A DNA stretch of 64,000 bases from Klebsormidium nitens. Taxonomy: Eukaryota > Streptophyta > Klebsormidiophyceae > Klebsormidiales > Klebsormidiaceae. A model generated the notes under the pieces. That model saw only the letters and a program-made list of their open reading frames with translations. It searched no databases and was not told where the DNA came from. Where the stretch lies: positions 7,077 through 71,076 of the forward strand of contig DF237407.1 of the NCBI GenBank assembly GCA_000708835.1, given 5' to 3'. Each line of letters begins with the position of its first letter. Position 1 is the stretch's first letter. Of this stretch, positions 1 to 12,042 are shown one piece after another. Position numbers and translations under genes: made by a program.

Positions 1-3000
1 AAAAGCCCAGAACCTGGTGGAAAAGCTCAGAGAATGGTAGAAATTGCTCAGAGTGTGGCAAAAGACACTCACCTGACGACGCTCCGGATGCTGCCGACGC
101 TGTGGCTGCGCTTTCGGCTGCTTTCCGGTCCGCTTGGCTCCCCGCGAATTTCAGCTTGTTGGCTGCGACTTCTTCATTCGACTGCGAAAGAACTGGCAAG
201 CTTTCAGCACGAGTCGAGGGTTCGACTTGAGCTTTCAATTGCAGTGTTCTACAGCGTCAATGTTGTCAGAAGTTCCTTGCCCGTTTCGGACGAGAGTCGA
301 ATGGACATCGCCTGGGTCAACAAGGGGCAATGACCTGATCAAGATGGACGCTAGCTGGTGTGCGGAATATTCAAAGTGACTACTAACTTATCACTAGCCA
401 ACCCCTTAATCTCGCAAATTCTCAACAATCCGGGTATCAGACGGACGGTGTGGCGCCTTGGAGTTCCGAGCTGGCGACCGATATGATCTCTGAAGCCTTC
501 TTCGGACCGCGGAAAGGGTACACCATTTAGAAGAGGAACAAGACTCAAAGCGGATCTTCTCCTACCCGCCGTCAATGGGGGTCGATAACCTCGATCCAGG
601 TTTGGGACCCGTCCAATCGAAAAAGATGCTTGCGAGCCCAACACTCTTTGAATCGTAGAGCGCGGTGGCTCAAGAAATTCCCCAAAACTTACCATCTCGC
701 GGAAGAGAGGCTCGGGCGCTCCGATCTTGTGCCCGGCGGGAACCAGCTTCCACAACTCTGACGTTAGCTCCACGTCAGCGTCCGTCAGCGACAAAGAGCT
801 CGGCGGCAGGTTCAGCTGCTTCAGGACCTGCAAGAGGAAAGGCATCCGTCCTGACGTCAGCATGAAGTCAATGTCGTATTCGGTCTGCGACAAGGAGCTT
901 GGCGACACTATTCAGCTGGTTCAAACCCCGTCGGCAGCCCAAGAGGGAAATGGGATAGTCGGCAAATGCGAAACTATCACAGCGCAGTTGCTCCAATTCA
1001 ATCTATAGGACCCTTGACCTTCCCTCCTCGAAGGCGTTGCGGGGGCATAAAAACGTGGCAAAAAGTGGCTGGCCCTTTACTTTGACAGGAAACGCAGGCA
1101 CATGCAGTTCCAGGTGTGTCGCTGGCAGTTACATGAGCTCTACTGCTCACATGATTTCTCTTTACGAAGGCCACGTGGCATCAATTGATTGGCCCTCACC
1201 TTGTGCACGAAAGCGGGCATGTATGACTCCAGGAGCGTCGCGCTAGCAGCCGCACGCGGCTTACTGATCGTTCAAACCTTAGCGACTTAGGTCACATGGC
1301 AAAACCTGGTCGTCTCTTAGCTTGTGTGCACAAGCGGGCTTGTACGGCTCCAGGAGTGTCACCAAAAGCCGCACTAGCTTTTACTAATCAATGAGATTGT
1401 GGTGTCTTCGGAAACGTGGGCAGACGTGATTGGCCCTCACCTTATGCGCGAATGCGGGCATGTATGGCTCCAGGAGCGTGGCCAGTAGCCGCACGAGCCC
1501 CACTGCCGTCGCAACGATGTCTTCGCAGGCGGGCTTATCTTCTTTGAGCAGAACCCACGGCTTGTTGTCCTGGAAGAACTTGTTGCCCAGTGCGGAGATA
1601 TTCATTGCAATCTTGAGTCCGTCCTTCAGCTTCGCCTGCGTGAGAAAAACCGACAGGCTTGAGTTAAAGACGAGGTCAGCACTCTAAGCTTCCCTGATCG
1701 AATTGAACGAAACTACACAGCACAGGGTGTTATTTACGAAGGTGCTGAGAAATCTGACCGCCTGCACAGTAACAAGCAGTCGTTTTGACTTTCTCTGCCA
1801 GAATCACTGTCCAAGACAAACTGGAATTGGATTCGAAAATGGAGGAGGATGTCGTTGCCCTAAAGGCAGTTCGATAACAGACTTTAGGCCGTCCTTCAAC
1901 TTTGCTCTTACGGCTTGAAGCAGCCACCTTAAATGATATTGCTAAAGATCAAAGTGACAAATGAATCGCGCAACTTTCAGCACGTCGTCAACCAACGCCA
2001 GGCGAGAGCGGACGTATTCTCTCCTGAAGCAGCGCCAGAACCAATCTGTTCACTCCCAAATTTCAACGACAAGATATTGTAATAGACACGCTGCAAATTT
2101 CCAAAGGTAGTCCTTTGAAGCGGCTTGAATGCTGGTGCAAGAATATACTTATCTGAACGGATCAGCAGGTCGTCCATGTATGTCATTGGCTCATATAACT
2201 TGGTTCTGAGGATTAGAAACGATTCAACGACCTGCTGATTCAATGACCTGCTAAATGCACAAAAGAGACCGTCGCATCCGATCCCACCTTCTCCAGCTTG
2301 CTGACGTACTCCCTGACGTTGTCCTGGACCTCTTTCCCGAGTGCGACCACCGCCGCGTTCGACGCTGCCGCCTTCGCCTCGGGGATCGTCGCGTCCAGCC
2401 GGTCAGCCAGGAACTTGAGCGCCCGGTTGACGAAGTTGCCGAGGTTTGCGAGGAGTTCGCCGTTGGTCTTGGCTTGCAAGTCGCTCCACATGAAGACGGT
2501 ATCGGAAACCTGAAAGCGGTATGTGTCACATTTTGTTGTTGACAATGTTCGATTTACTTTGGTCTTGTCTCTGCTCTTTAACTAGACTGCGAGATCTAGA
2601 GCCCGGTTGACGAAGTTGCCGAGGTTTGCGAGGAGTTCGCCGTTGGTCTTGGCTTGCAAGTCGCTCCACATGAAGACCGTGTCAGAGACCTGGTGGGATG
2701 GAAGCATAAGTCAGTTCGGCACAATTGACCTTGTTCGGGTTCAAATAGGACCAACGGGCGTCTAATTGAGGAGGTTCGAGGGCTTCTCAATTTAAGTTGC
2801 TCAAAGATCGCGCAGAGTGAGGATCGTGTTAGAGACCTAAGAGGAGGAAAGCTGGTCTTCATGCGGAGTTCGATTATGTTAGCAGTGGTTAACCAGTAAT
2901 TACAGGGGCGTCATGTAATAACCTCAACCTTTGCCAGACATTCGCCGTGAACATTGGGTCGCATGAGTCATTCCAGAAACGATCGTGATAACACCCGAAA

Positions 3001-6000
3001 GAAGGCGTCGGACGTGATTGTGGTACGGCTCGGACTGGTAAGAAGACCAAAGCCGAGCGCCAGCTCACGGGTCTCCCACCGAGGCGCCAAAAACTGCTTC
3101 TCAAGCTCTGCTTGCAAGTCGCTCTCCAAGTATATTGAATGAGACATCTGAAAGCAGCGTGGTTCATACCGTAAAACGACTGCTCTGAGACGTCCGTGAG
3201 GGGAGGTTTTCAAATTTCACCGGTAGGCCTCGAGGCGCCGAAAGTGTCTACCTTTGACGGCTAGAAAGAGCTTACTTCACAAAGACACGCCTGGGCTGTC
3301 ACGAACAGGCCCGTGCACGATGCAAAAATGCTTACTTCACGTTGTGAGAAGCCGATGAAGATGACGTCACATACTTAGAATCAGATGCCAGAGCAAGACT
3401 CAGATGAGGTACAAGCGAGGAAAGCAAGCAGCATAGCCCTTACCTCCGGCCGATTGACCAGGAGATAGTACCGCCACACTTCCGATGGCACCCCCGTCGA
3501 CTGCGCGTCGTTTCCAAACACGCCGACACCTCGGCTTTTGGAGAATTTGCCGTCTTCGTAGTTCAGGTACTCGGTCACGGAGATGGTCTTCATGAGGGTC
3601 CAGGGTTCGGCGGTGCCAAGCAGAGTGGACGGGAAGATCACCTGTGACGTCAGAGAGTGAAATCAGTTCTCGAAAACGCATGAGATCCGCTATTCACCTT
3701 GGGCTGCGAAGGCTTTGCTGACCCTTCATAGTTGAGGTATTCACAAGAATGGTTTTCATGAGGGTTCAGGGTTCGGCGGTGCCAACCAGAGTGGACGGGG
3801 ATATCACTGGAGGTAGACAAATGAGGCTCGTTAGGCGTAACCTAAAACTTCCGTCTGGCTCTCGGAACTTCCTTTTGCCTCTCGAAACTTTCCGTCTGTT
3901 TATAATGATTTCCAAAAACGTGTCGTCTATGAAAGCGTCGTCTCAGAGCTCCGCGAAGGCCAGCAGAGTCGACGGGCTTGACTGTGGGCAAGAATCAAGC
4001 TTGATATTTCAGTAATTGTACGCGTTCAGAATCGTCCCTTTCTTCAGAAGCAACAAAAACGTCTCCTCCAAGGGACTCCATAACGCACAGGACTTGCTCA
4101 TTCTTGCCTATCCAAGGAAGGAAGGGTGATTGTCATTTAGACTGAAAACAAATCCGCCGTGTTCGTGCAGTACTGGCTGCACAAACCATTGGGGATCACA
4201 AGAAAGCTATTCGACGGGTGAGCGGCGCAGGCTCCGCTAGTGCATGTCAACATTAACATTCAAAACAATTGTACATTTGCCGTCAAAGGAATCTGTTTCA
4301 TGCAATTCTTCCTTACCGTGGAAACGGAGGTTGCCCTTCTCTTCTTAAAAATTGCACAAGCTACGCCCCTTGACGCTGTACCACCAATTCCTCCCTCGGA
4401 CTCTCTTCCTCACGGGTAAAGCTCTAGTTATCAAAACCTAGTGCGCTGCACTATTGTGAAATGCAAATTTACCGGGAAAAGAGGCACGTCGTCTTTTCCC
4501 ATGCACTGTAGAAGCGAAGTCCTTTCGGCTGTGCCGCCACTCCTTCTGCCAAAGCGGCTGGATGAAGGCTTTACCTCCAAAGCCTGGTAGTACCTAAGCA
4601 AAACGAGGTTTCGAAAAGGCAAATCTTACTCTGTGAAAAGGCACGTTGTCTTTCCCTATGAACTGCACCAGCTCCACATCCTTGGGGCTGTATCACCAGT
4701 TCTTCGGCCGAAACTTCTGACTAAACCTCTTGACAGCTAGTACTTACGCAAACGATTCAAGAATGTAAATCTTACCGTGTGGAATGGCACGTTGTCTTTC
4801 CCCATAAACTGCACCAGCTCCACATCTTTTGGGCTGTGCCACCACTCCTTCCAGGAGTCCGTGTAGTTGGCCGTGATGCTAATGTACCCAATCGGGGCGT
4901 CGAACCACACGTAGAACACCTGCATACGACAAACGAGCAAACTTGTCAGTCTGTCCGGTAAGACTGCACAATTCATAATGCACCTGTGTAGTCGGCCGTG
5001 ATGCCGATGTAACGGCTTAAGGCGTGGAACCGGACGTAAAATACCTGCAACCGACCACCAAAGCAAAGTTCAACTTCTTATCAGTGATGGCAACGTGAAG
5101 AATACGGGTTAAGGGGGTGATTCTGCCGGGTGCCCGGTGCTATCAGTCGTGCAAGGAGCCTGGTAGTTGGCCGTAATGCTGGTATACCCGACCGGGACTC
5201 GAACCACACGTGACTCACCTGCAGGTATCCACGTAAACTCTCAAAATTCTTTTTCCGGACAAGACACGCAACACGCCGTTGGAGACGCGAGCAGCACAAT
5301 CCCATGGCTTATTCTACGTCGTAATCAGAACCGTTTATATCCACAGACGGAGCAGGACGCGAAAAGTATGCCGAAGAAACAGAAAAGGTTTGGACTCTGA
5401 TAAGAAGAACGAACATATTTCGAAGGCCCTGACGATAGACTACTCTGAGGAGTGCCGGGCAAGCGAGAGAGCACGAACAACTGTGCCGATGCTCCATAGC
5501 AAACAACCCAAGGTCGACGAGCTTTGAAGAGCCTCATCGACCACGCTTGAGCTTGGGGTCGGGGCCCTTTTGCGGGGGCGCTTTCAAATCCAGAATCGAA
5601 GTTGGGAAGCCCGCTTTGCAAGCAAGAACGAGTCAGCGAACACGAGACAGGGCAAACCTTGCCCTTGAATATCTCTAGCGATACCGGCACCCCCACTTGA
5701 GATCTTGCATGGTGCACCGTGGGTTAGCACGTCCCAAATTCACGACCTCGCAGTTGCGATTTTGTTGCCTCAAGGTTTGGAAAATTGGAAACGCGAGAGA
5801 AACCCACTGGACGGAAATACTTATGAGCACTATTGACTCAAGAGCTCACCTTGTCCTTGAACTTTTCCAGTGGGACTGGTACCCCCCACTTGAGGTCCCG
5901 CGTGATGCACCGCGGTTTCAGCCCGTCTCGGATCCACGAACCCGTGGTTGCGATGCTGTTGGCGCTCCATTCCCCGACTCCCGACGTGGCGTTGATGTAA

Positions 6001-9000
6001 TCTTCGAGCTGGGGCTTGAGGGTTGGAAGGTCCAGGAAAAGGTGCTCGGTGGAGCGGATGCGAGGCGTCGTCCCGCAGATCTGCAGAAGATGGGAGTCGA
6101 TATGAGTCTGCTTACGGAGATCTTGGGGGTGCTCCAGTCGAGTGCCTTTTCTGAAGTGACGAGCAGTTTATTTACTCTTCTTGCTGGGGTCTCCGGGTTG
6201 GGAGATCCAGGAAAAGGTGCTCGGTAGATCGGATACGAGGGGTTGTTCCGCAAATCTGGAGAGAAGGGGGCTGCTTTTGGAGCTTCAAAATGTTCGAGTA
6301 TACTTTTTGTCTTCTTGTCTTCCTGTCTTTCAGAGTCCCTGTGACCCCGGTTGATGCACAGCATTGAGCACGTGGACTCTAAACGAAATGAGTAAACATC
6401 GATGGCAAACGAGTAGAAACAGCTGGAAAGAACAAATTTACAAAGCAGGCTGAGATTTTGGAAGCAAGACTAAGTAATCCCCTGACCTTGCAGCGCGGGT
6501 CAGGTCCGTCGGGTTCAGCAGCTTGCCGCACCTGTCGCACTAATCTCCGCGCGCGTCTTCATACTAATAATCTGGTCGCACGAGTGAACGAAGCAAGAAA
6601 GACCAAGAATAACAGAGAGTTCGGAGCTTTGAACACGAGCAATCCCCTCACCTTGCACCGTGGGTTGATCAGGTCCGTCGGGTTCAGTAGCTTCCGGCAC
6701 TTGTCGGCGTCCCGTGCTTCTTTATACTTATAATCTGAGCGTGGGAGCGAACGAAGCAAGAAGGAACAGGAACAGAAGAGATTCGGAAAGATCTAGAATT
6801 GAGCAATCCCCTCACCTTACAACACGGGTTGATCATGTCCGTCGGGTTCAGCAGCTCCCCGGTGGTGTATCGCACTGGTCACCCCGCGGGTCTTCATACT
6901 CACAGGTCAGGTGTACGAGCAAAAGAAAGCAAGAAAAGCAGAAATAACCCGAGAAGCGAAGCTTTAGAAACAAGTAAAATTCATACCTTGCAGCGCGGGC
7001 TGATCAGGTCCGTCGGATTCAGCAGCTTCCCGCACTTGTCGCACTGATCCCCGCGCGCGTCTTCGTACTGACAGTTTGGACACGTGCCCTCCACGAACCG
7101 GTCCGCAAGAAACTTCTGGTCCAGGTCACAGTAGAGCTGCTCCATGGAGTCTTCGATCAGTCGGTTCTGGTCGAGGAGTGACCGGAAGATAGCCTGCGCA
7201 ATGTCGGTTTGTTGGGGGGTGGAGGTGCGCCCGAAGTGGTCGAAGCTGATGTCGAACCACTTGTAGATGTCCCGGTGGATCACGTGGTACCTGCAAAAGA
7301 GAAAAGGAGAGCATTTCTAAAACGGCAACCTTGATAAGGCTGCATTTAGACAAAGAGGGGAGTTCTGACTCCATTCGACGCTTCAGAGGTGGTTGAAGCT
7401 GATGTCGAACCAATTGTAGATGTCTCGGTGGGTCACGTGATACCTGGTAAAGGAAACGGGACGCTTTGACACCGAATACTAATTGCAGATGAGTCGGGCA
7501 CAAAACGTTACGAAAGTCAAGAGTTCATGGGGGCGTCGTGAGTCAACGCCTGGGTCAAAGTTTAGAGCGAGGGCCTCAGTCGCAGAATACCAAAAGTCCG
7601 TCCTCTGAGAACAAGCCTTCGACGCCTCAATTTCTGCAGTGGTGGATTGTTAGGGATTGGCGTTGTAAATACAAGTGAACGCCTCATCCGCAAGGGCTCT
7701 CCGACGAGCCTTGACCAACGTGCAACCACAGAAGCATCCGCAGAACATTCTGCATAACCGGGTTTTAACGGATCCAGTACCATAAAGTTTAGACTTAATC
7801 TAATCTGCTTCGAGAGAGCATCTGTACCTTAATGCAGATGCCGATAATCCGGAACGGAACCAAGCAAGCCAGAGCGTCTCACATAACGGCTCAATAAGAT
7901 CCCAACAAAATTGTACACGCAGAACATTGAGGAACCGGAAGTCAGGTTACCGAGCTGTGAGGCTTTTCACCAATAGGGCTTATTCGTCACAAGAGACCGA
8001 AGATGTCGTCTTCAAGTGGTTTCACTGCGCACTTGTCAGAGAAGAAAGAATGTGTTCACAACCCTGTAAAGGAGCGGTTCTGCGATCGAGGCCGGAGAAT
8101 GAAATAAGGACAAGCGCAGTAGTCCAAAAGATTGTAATCCGCAAATCTCTGCATGTCCCGCACTCACTTATCGCAGATCTCGCGCGGCGTCAGGCCCTCC
8201 TCGAGCGCCTTGTTCTCGGTAGCGGTTCCGTACTCGTCCGTGCCGCACATGTAAATAACGTTGTACCCACGCCGCCGGCAGTATCGGGCGTACACGTCAG
8301 CACTCAACACGGCTGCAGAAGCAAAGAAATGCAACAGTGACCCTCTTTTTAGTATTGCTTCGCAGTATCGCTATTCAGAAGAAGACGGTCATAGAGACGA
8401 CTTTGCATCATCCAGATATCGAGGGGAAGGCCCTCTTAACAGCAGGTCCGGCCAATGAAGGAAGTAAAGTATTGCTGGCTGTGGCCTACGCAGTTTCTTC
8501 TCGTTGATGACAGACCGATACACGAACCTGGCTTTGAAACTTCAAGTAACGTTTGGATACACGTGCGCATTTGAGTGAAAAGTGGACAAGAACAGCTGCG
8601 GTTCACATCAGGCCAGTTTTCTTTGGAACCCTTGAAGCTGTTCCTCAATCCCAACAAGCTCGTCCGCTACATTGTTGTTGCTTGAAACAACCCAAATCCC
8701 CAATATGGATACAAACCGCCGTGCTTCCAACTCACATCCAATGATGTTCCCGAGATGTGGTACGTTGTTCACGTACGGCAGCGCGCTCGTCACAAGAACG
8801 TTCCGCTTCCCCTTCACCGGTGCCCTTGGAGGCCCTGTCACCTCCAGGTACGGCGACCCCGGGTCCGTGATCACCACTGGCTTGACCGCCGCCTCCGCTT
8901 TTACAGGGCCCTTCGATCCCGCCTTTGCAGCAATTTTCGAATCGCTCGCGTTTGCAGGGGCGGGCTTCGAGGGTTTTGAAGCGGCGGGCTTCTCGGCTGG

Positions 9001-11637
9001 GGTTTGGGACTTGGAGGGTTTGGGTTTGGCGGATGCTGCGGTAACGGAAGCGGAGATGGCCTTGCGGGATTGGTCGGCGAGGGTTTGGGGGTTTTGGTCC
9101 CCAAGGATGCTTTTAATGGCGGAGGCGACGTGTTTGGAGGCGACCAGGGTCCTGGAAGAGGGGAATTCTACTTCAGGGATCGTTAGGATTCCAGTGCGGT
9201 CAATCAGTCTCGTTCAGTTCGATGGGAGCCACCGATGAAAGGGACAAGAATCAGGTTAAGGTCAAAAGGAAGAAACTTCATGGAAGAGAAGTGAACCTTT
9301 CAAATGATGTTTTGTCTAAGTCGTGGCAGAAACAGAACCCCCCGCATAGCGCCTTTGCAGAAGGAGCACGGCAGAGAAAGAGCAGAACCATTCTTTTCGC
9401 AGCGATGCAGATATCTGCTCCCAATTCCAGGGACTCTCGTTTTAACAGTGCCTCAGATGGGGGTGTCTTTTGAGCGTCATCACCCACAAGAATCTGACTA
9501 TCAGATGGGACGCGTATTGGCTTCTGACGCACCACTCAAAGAATCTAATTTACTGGCAGGAATAAGAGTTTGCTAATCAACAGCGCCTCAACGAGTGATT
9601 AGCCTTCACAAAACAAACCAGACGCCCCGCTCGTTACCTGACTCGTTCGGCCCCTTTTGACGTGTTTGCAACACGTTTCCCACATCGAAGGGACGGCATA
9701 CCATCCACCTCTCTTTGAAAGCACCCAAATACCCGACAATTTGCTACCAAAACGAGGGGCATTCACATCTCAAAATTGTATGAGATATGCCTCCAGCGCT
9801 CACCCAAACCACTCAGCGACTTTGGATGGCCTTGCGTCAGCGCCACCAAGCACGGGGATCAGCCGCCAGAACACTGCCACGTCAGCCAGCGTCAGCTCCT
9901 TCCCCTCGGAGCCCTTGGCGCCCTGCTCTAGTTGGTCCATCAGGTCGGACGGAAGCTCGGACGGCTTGCCGGAGGAAACTGCGGACAAATAGAAACAGGG
10001 CGGAAACTGAGTACAGAACTTCGGACAACTATTGAACTAATACTCATTTCGAACGGCTTGCCAGAGAAGACTGCGGACATGGAGAAGAGCATTGAAGCTG
10101 CAAACCATCACGTACTCCAAACATTATTTGTATTGAAACTCGACATCAGCTTCGAACAATTCCAGCTTGCCGACTCTCATCTTACGGTGCCAAGCCTAAC
10201 ATGGTCAGCAGATTAAACCTCAAGACCGATTGGAGTCGGAGAGTCGGACCGTCAGCTAGACGAAAGTACGAATACTTGAATAGATAAGCCTGCATCTGGT
10301 AGAAAAGGGTGACTTCATAGTAAAATCTGGACGGAGTCCAGGAACAGACAATTTGTTTGAAAGGGCTGCAAACATGGACAATGGAAATCCTTAACGGCGC
10401 TGACAGCGAGAGAAAGCAAAATTTGTACGGCAAGTGGGCCAGAATGTTCTGGAAGGCAGTTCGCTCGCCAACAGTACTCACCATTTCTTCACCGTCTCTG
10501 CCAAGACTTTGGTAGACGGGTGGACAAGGATTTCGTGATTGCTTAAAATGAAAATGGAGGCAATCTTAGCAGCTACTCAACACGTCTCCTCCCTATGAGT
10601 GTTTCAAAGGGCGCCGTTCAGGCAGCACGGGGGAAGGTGAACAGAGAGTGTCTTGCACAAAGGTCCATAAAGAAAGATAGGTATCCTTGTGACATGAATG
10701 GCTTGCCTGCGGAAACGACGGCCGGATGCAAAGTGGTCTCTGTCCACTCCAGCCATTTCTCAACCGCCAGGTGGTGGGGGGCTCCATAAGCAGGCAGAAA
10801 GGGGCCTGCATAAAAGATAAGCAGTCAGCTCTCAATCTACGCTCTACGCTCGTGCTGAGACTGATCAAAAGATTGCCTGATGATACAGGGCAGAAACAAG
10901 TGGAAATTGGCGCCTGCAGAGATGTTCAAAGTGGACCCTGTAGCACGACAATAGAATGTCCCAGTAAGCGATTGCTGTACGACCTGCACAGTGGGTCCAT
11001 AGGTGACAAGTTCAAACCATGAAAGAGCAACCGTCTATGCATATGTTTGGATGATAGTTGCGCATAGCGTGCAACCATTTCCTCGGGTACTCTGAGAGGC
11101 CTGTCTAACCGATTTAAGAGTATGTAGAAAGTGGAGCGATGACCATGATCGAACAGTGAAATCAGACACCTTGAACTTAACTGTCTCCACAGCGCAGAAT
11201 GTCTAAACATCTCTGCAACCACCCTTGATTCAATTCTCATATTATCACTGGTTCAGTCAAAAGCCCGAGCAAGCACCACTCAGAATCAGACCCCCGCAAA
11301 GTATCAGACCAACATCAACCTCAGTACAACCACCAAAATCCTGAGACATATTGAAGTGTCTGCTATAAAAGTGACCCGTAAAGCACGCTCCCTTACCGGT
11401 GGTCAAACTTGCAATGTATCGCGCGATGGCAATTGGCTCATAGAGCACAAGTCCCTCAGGCCCTGTCAGCAACACCGAGGTGGCATCAGCAAAGGGCGCC
11501 GCTGAGGTTAGCAGCGCGTTGCTGCTCTTGTCCAATGGGGCGTGCTTCAGAGTGACGCCGCACGCTGACGCGGCAACTAGCGCAGGGAGGGCGGCCGTGT
11601 CCCCAGAGGAGAAGAGCAGCGTCAACTCTGGTGCCAT
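1..11637 (-). CDS. Cytosolic methionyl-tRNA synthetase with N-terminal GST-like domain (3' end beyond window)
   Basis: Charges tRNA-Met with methionine in the cytosol. Thirteen minus-strand exons keep one frame: 11637-11397, 10805-10707, 9978-9804, 9151-8736, 8312-8168, 7290-6987, 6080-5850, 4919-4776, 3641-3444, 2509-2288, 1635-1441, 827-693, 181-73 (about 871 codons). Residues 1-170 resemble a glutathione-transferase fold, with [10 protein letters not shown] in the N half and [10 protein letters not shown] in the C half. An Ala/Lys/Pro linker follows. The class I core has HIGH as PHLGNIIG (about 303-310), zinc-knuckle cysteines (CPNC, CDKC, then RCKICG), WFDAPIGY, and KMSKS as KFSKS (about 617-621). 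The anticodon-binding part includes [12 protein letters not shown]. The start ATG lies in ACCAACATGG. The 10707 donor is GC, not GT. Any C-terminal tRNA-binding domain lies outside the window. Family assignment is firm; the GST-C exon joins are slightly less so. Confidence 0.93.
1045..1510 (-). repeat. Tandem copies of a MetRS exon end (three decayed, one functional)
   Basis: Four units of about 115-125 bp lie in tandem. The last (about 1405-1500) holds the true 3' end of the exon coding [12 protein letters not shown] and its donor. The others, near 1045-1146, 1165-1265 and 1290-1380, keep the same order of motifs (CACGTGG-like, TTGGCCCTCACCTT-like, GCGGGCATGTATG-like, CCAGGAG), with many substitutions. 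All have the orientation of the exon. Confidence 0.75.
1872..1925 (-). repeat. Ghost of the 5' edge of MetRS exon 11
   Basis: The plus-strand text ggccgtccttcaactttgct resembles gagtccgtccttcagcttcg at the true exon start (1635). A decayed acceptor-side copy sits upstream of the exon in the transcript. Confidence 0.55.
2598..2693 (-). repeat. Near-identical copy of the 5' part of MetRS exon 10
   Basis: This segment repeats 2418-2511 at an offset of 180 bp. A 78-bp stretch (2599-2676 against 2419-2496) is identical. The four differences near the exon start change codons one to four of the exon only synonymously (Val, Ser, Asp, Thr). The copy keeps a CAG acceptor and the frame for about 31 codons, then meets a stop. 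It lies upstream of the real exon in the transcript. Confidence 0.9.
3733..3808 (-). repeat. Ghost of MetRS exon 9 5' part
   Basis: Copies the exon start region 3566-3643, including gggttcggcggtgcca and agagtggacggg, with substitutions. Same orientation, in the upstream intron. Confidence 0.8.
4460..4702 (-). repeat. Two ghosts of the 3' half of MetRS exon 8
   Basis: Segments near 4460-4540 and 4626-4702 both resemble 4774-4855, the part of the true exon coding the [10 protein letters not shown] region. They share words such as ggcacgttgtctttccc and gcaccagctccacatc. They lie downstream of the true exon in transcript order. Confidence 0.8.
4983..5227 (-). repeat. Two ghosts of the 5' half of MetRS exon 8
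   Basis: Segments near 4983-5050 and 5158-5225 resemble 4858-4925, the 5' half of the true exon with its acceptor. Shared words include tagttggccgtaatgct and gaaccacacgt. Exon 8 is thus flanked by ghosts of its own edges on both sides. Confidence 0.75.
5650..5722 (-). repeat. Ghost of the 3' end of MetRS exon 7
   Basis: Resembles 5846-5918, including the donor: accttgcccttgaatatctc against accttgtccttgaacttttc, followed by cccccacttgag and gcatggtgcacc. Confidence 0.75.
6203..6263 (-). repeat. Ghost of the 5' start of MetRS exon 7
   Basis: Copies 6027-6087. The word ccaggaaaaggtgctcggt is shared exactly and the following bases are mostly conserved. Same orientation. Confidence 0.85.
6478..6910 (-). 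repeat. Three ghosts of the 3' end of MetRS exon 6
   Basis: Segments near 6478-6570, 6648-6735 and 6817-6905 resemble 6984-7070, which codes the last zinc-knuckle stretch (CGKLLNPTD) and its donor. They share gtccgtcgggttcag and repeat about every 170 bp, forming an array with the true exon end. Confidence 0.88.
7386..7452 (-). repeat. Ghost of the 5' start of MetRS exon 6
   Basis: Resembles 7228-7294, with gtggttgaagctgatgtcga and ttgtagatgtctcggtggg. It lies upstream of the true exon in the transcript. Confidence 0.85.
10045..10082 (-). repeat. Short ghost of the MetRS exon 3 start
   Basis: gaacggcttgccagagaaga followed by ctgcggaca resembles the true acceptor region 9958-9986. Only about 35 bp are recognisable. 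Confidence 0.55.
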
Positions 11638-12042
11638 GTTGGTTGCCAGAGCTTTGCTGCTTGCAGTGGGAGAAGGTCAAAATGCGTGACGCACTTCCAG
11701 GAACAACCAACAGTCTGGATCTCAATGGCTCATCAGGATTCCGTGACAGGCAACGCACACGCTCTTCCCACAGCTGGATGGCAGATGCGGCTCTCGTCGA
11801 GTTCAACAATCCGCTCCCCCTGCAATTTCAATGGCCAGCAAATGGCCTCGCAATGCCCAGGACATGAAGGCGGTTCTGCTGTACTGTATGTACTATGGAA
11901 ATTTTCGTCATTACTGAACTTCTCAGCACACGCCATACCTAGAATATTGCCCTGTTTCTACATAAAAGGCCGTTTATCGTCGAAACCGGTGAATTTGGTG
12001 ACGGGAGCGCGGGCAAGTGCGGCAGAATCTTTTGACGGATTA

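Noticed and set aside
5697-6227. 176-codon plus-strand frame
   Set aside because: Antisense to MetRS exon 7 and its ghost.
8672-9238. 188-codon plus-strand frame
   Set aside because: Antisense to the MetRS linker and HIGH-motif exon.
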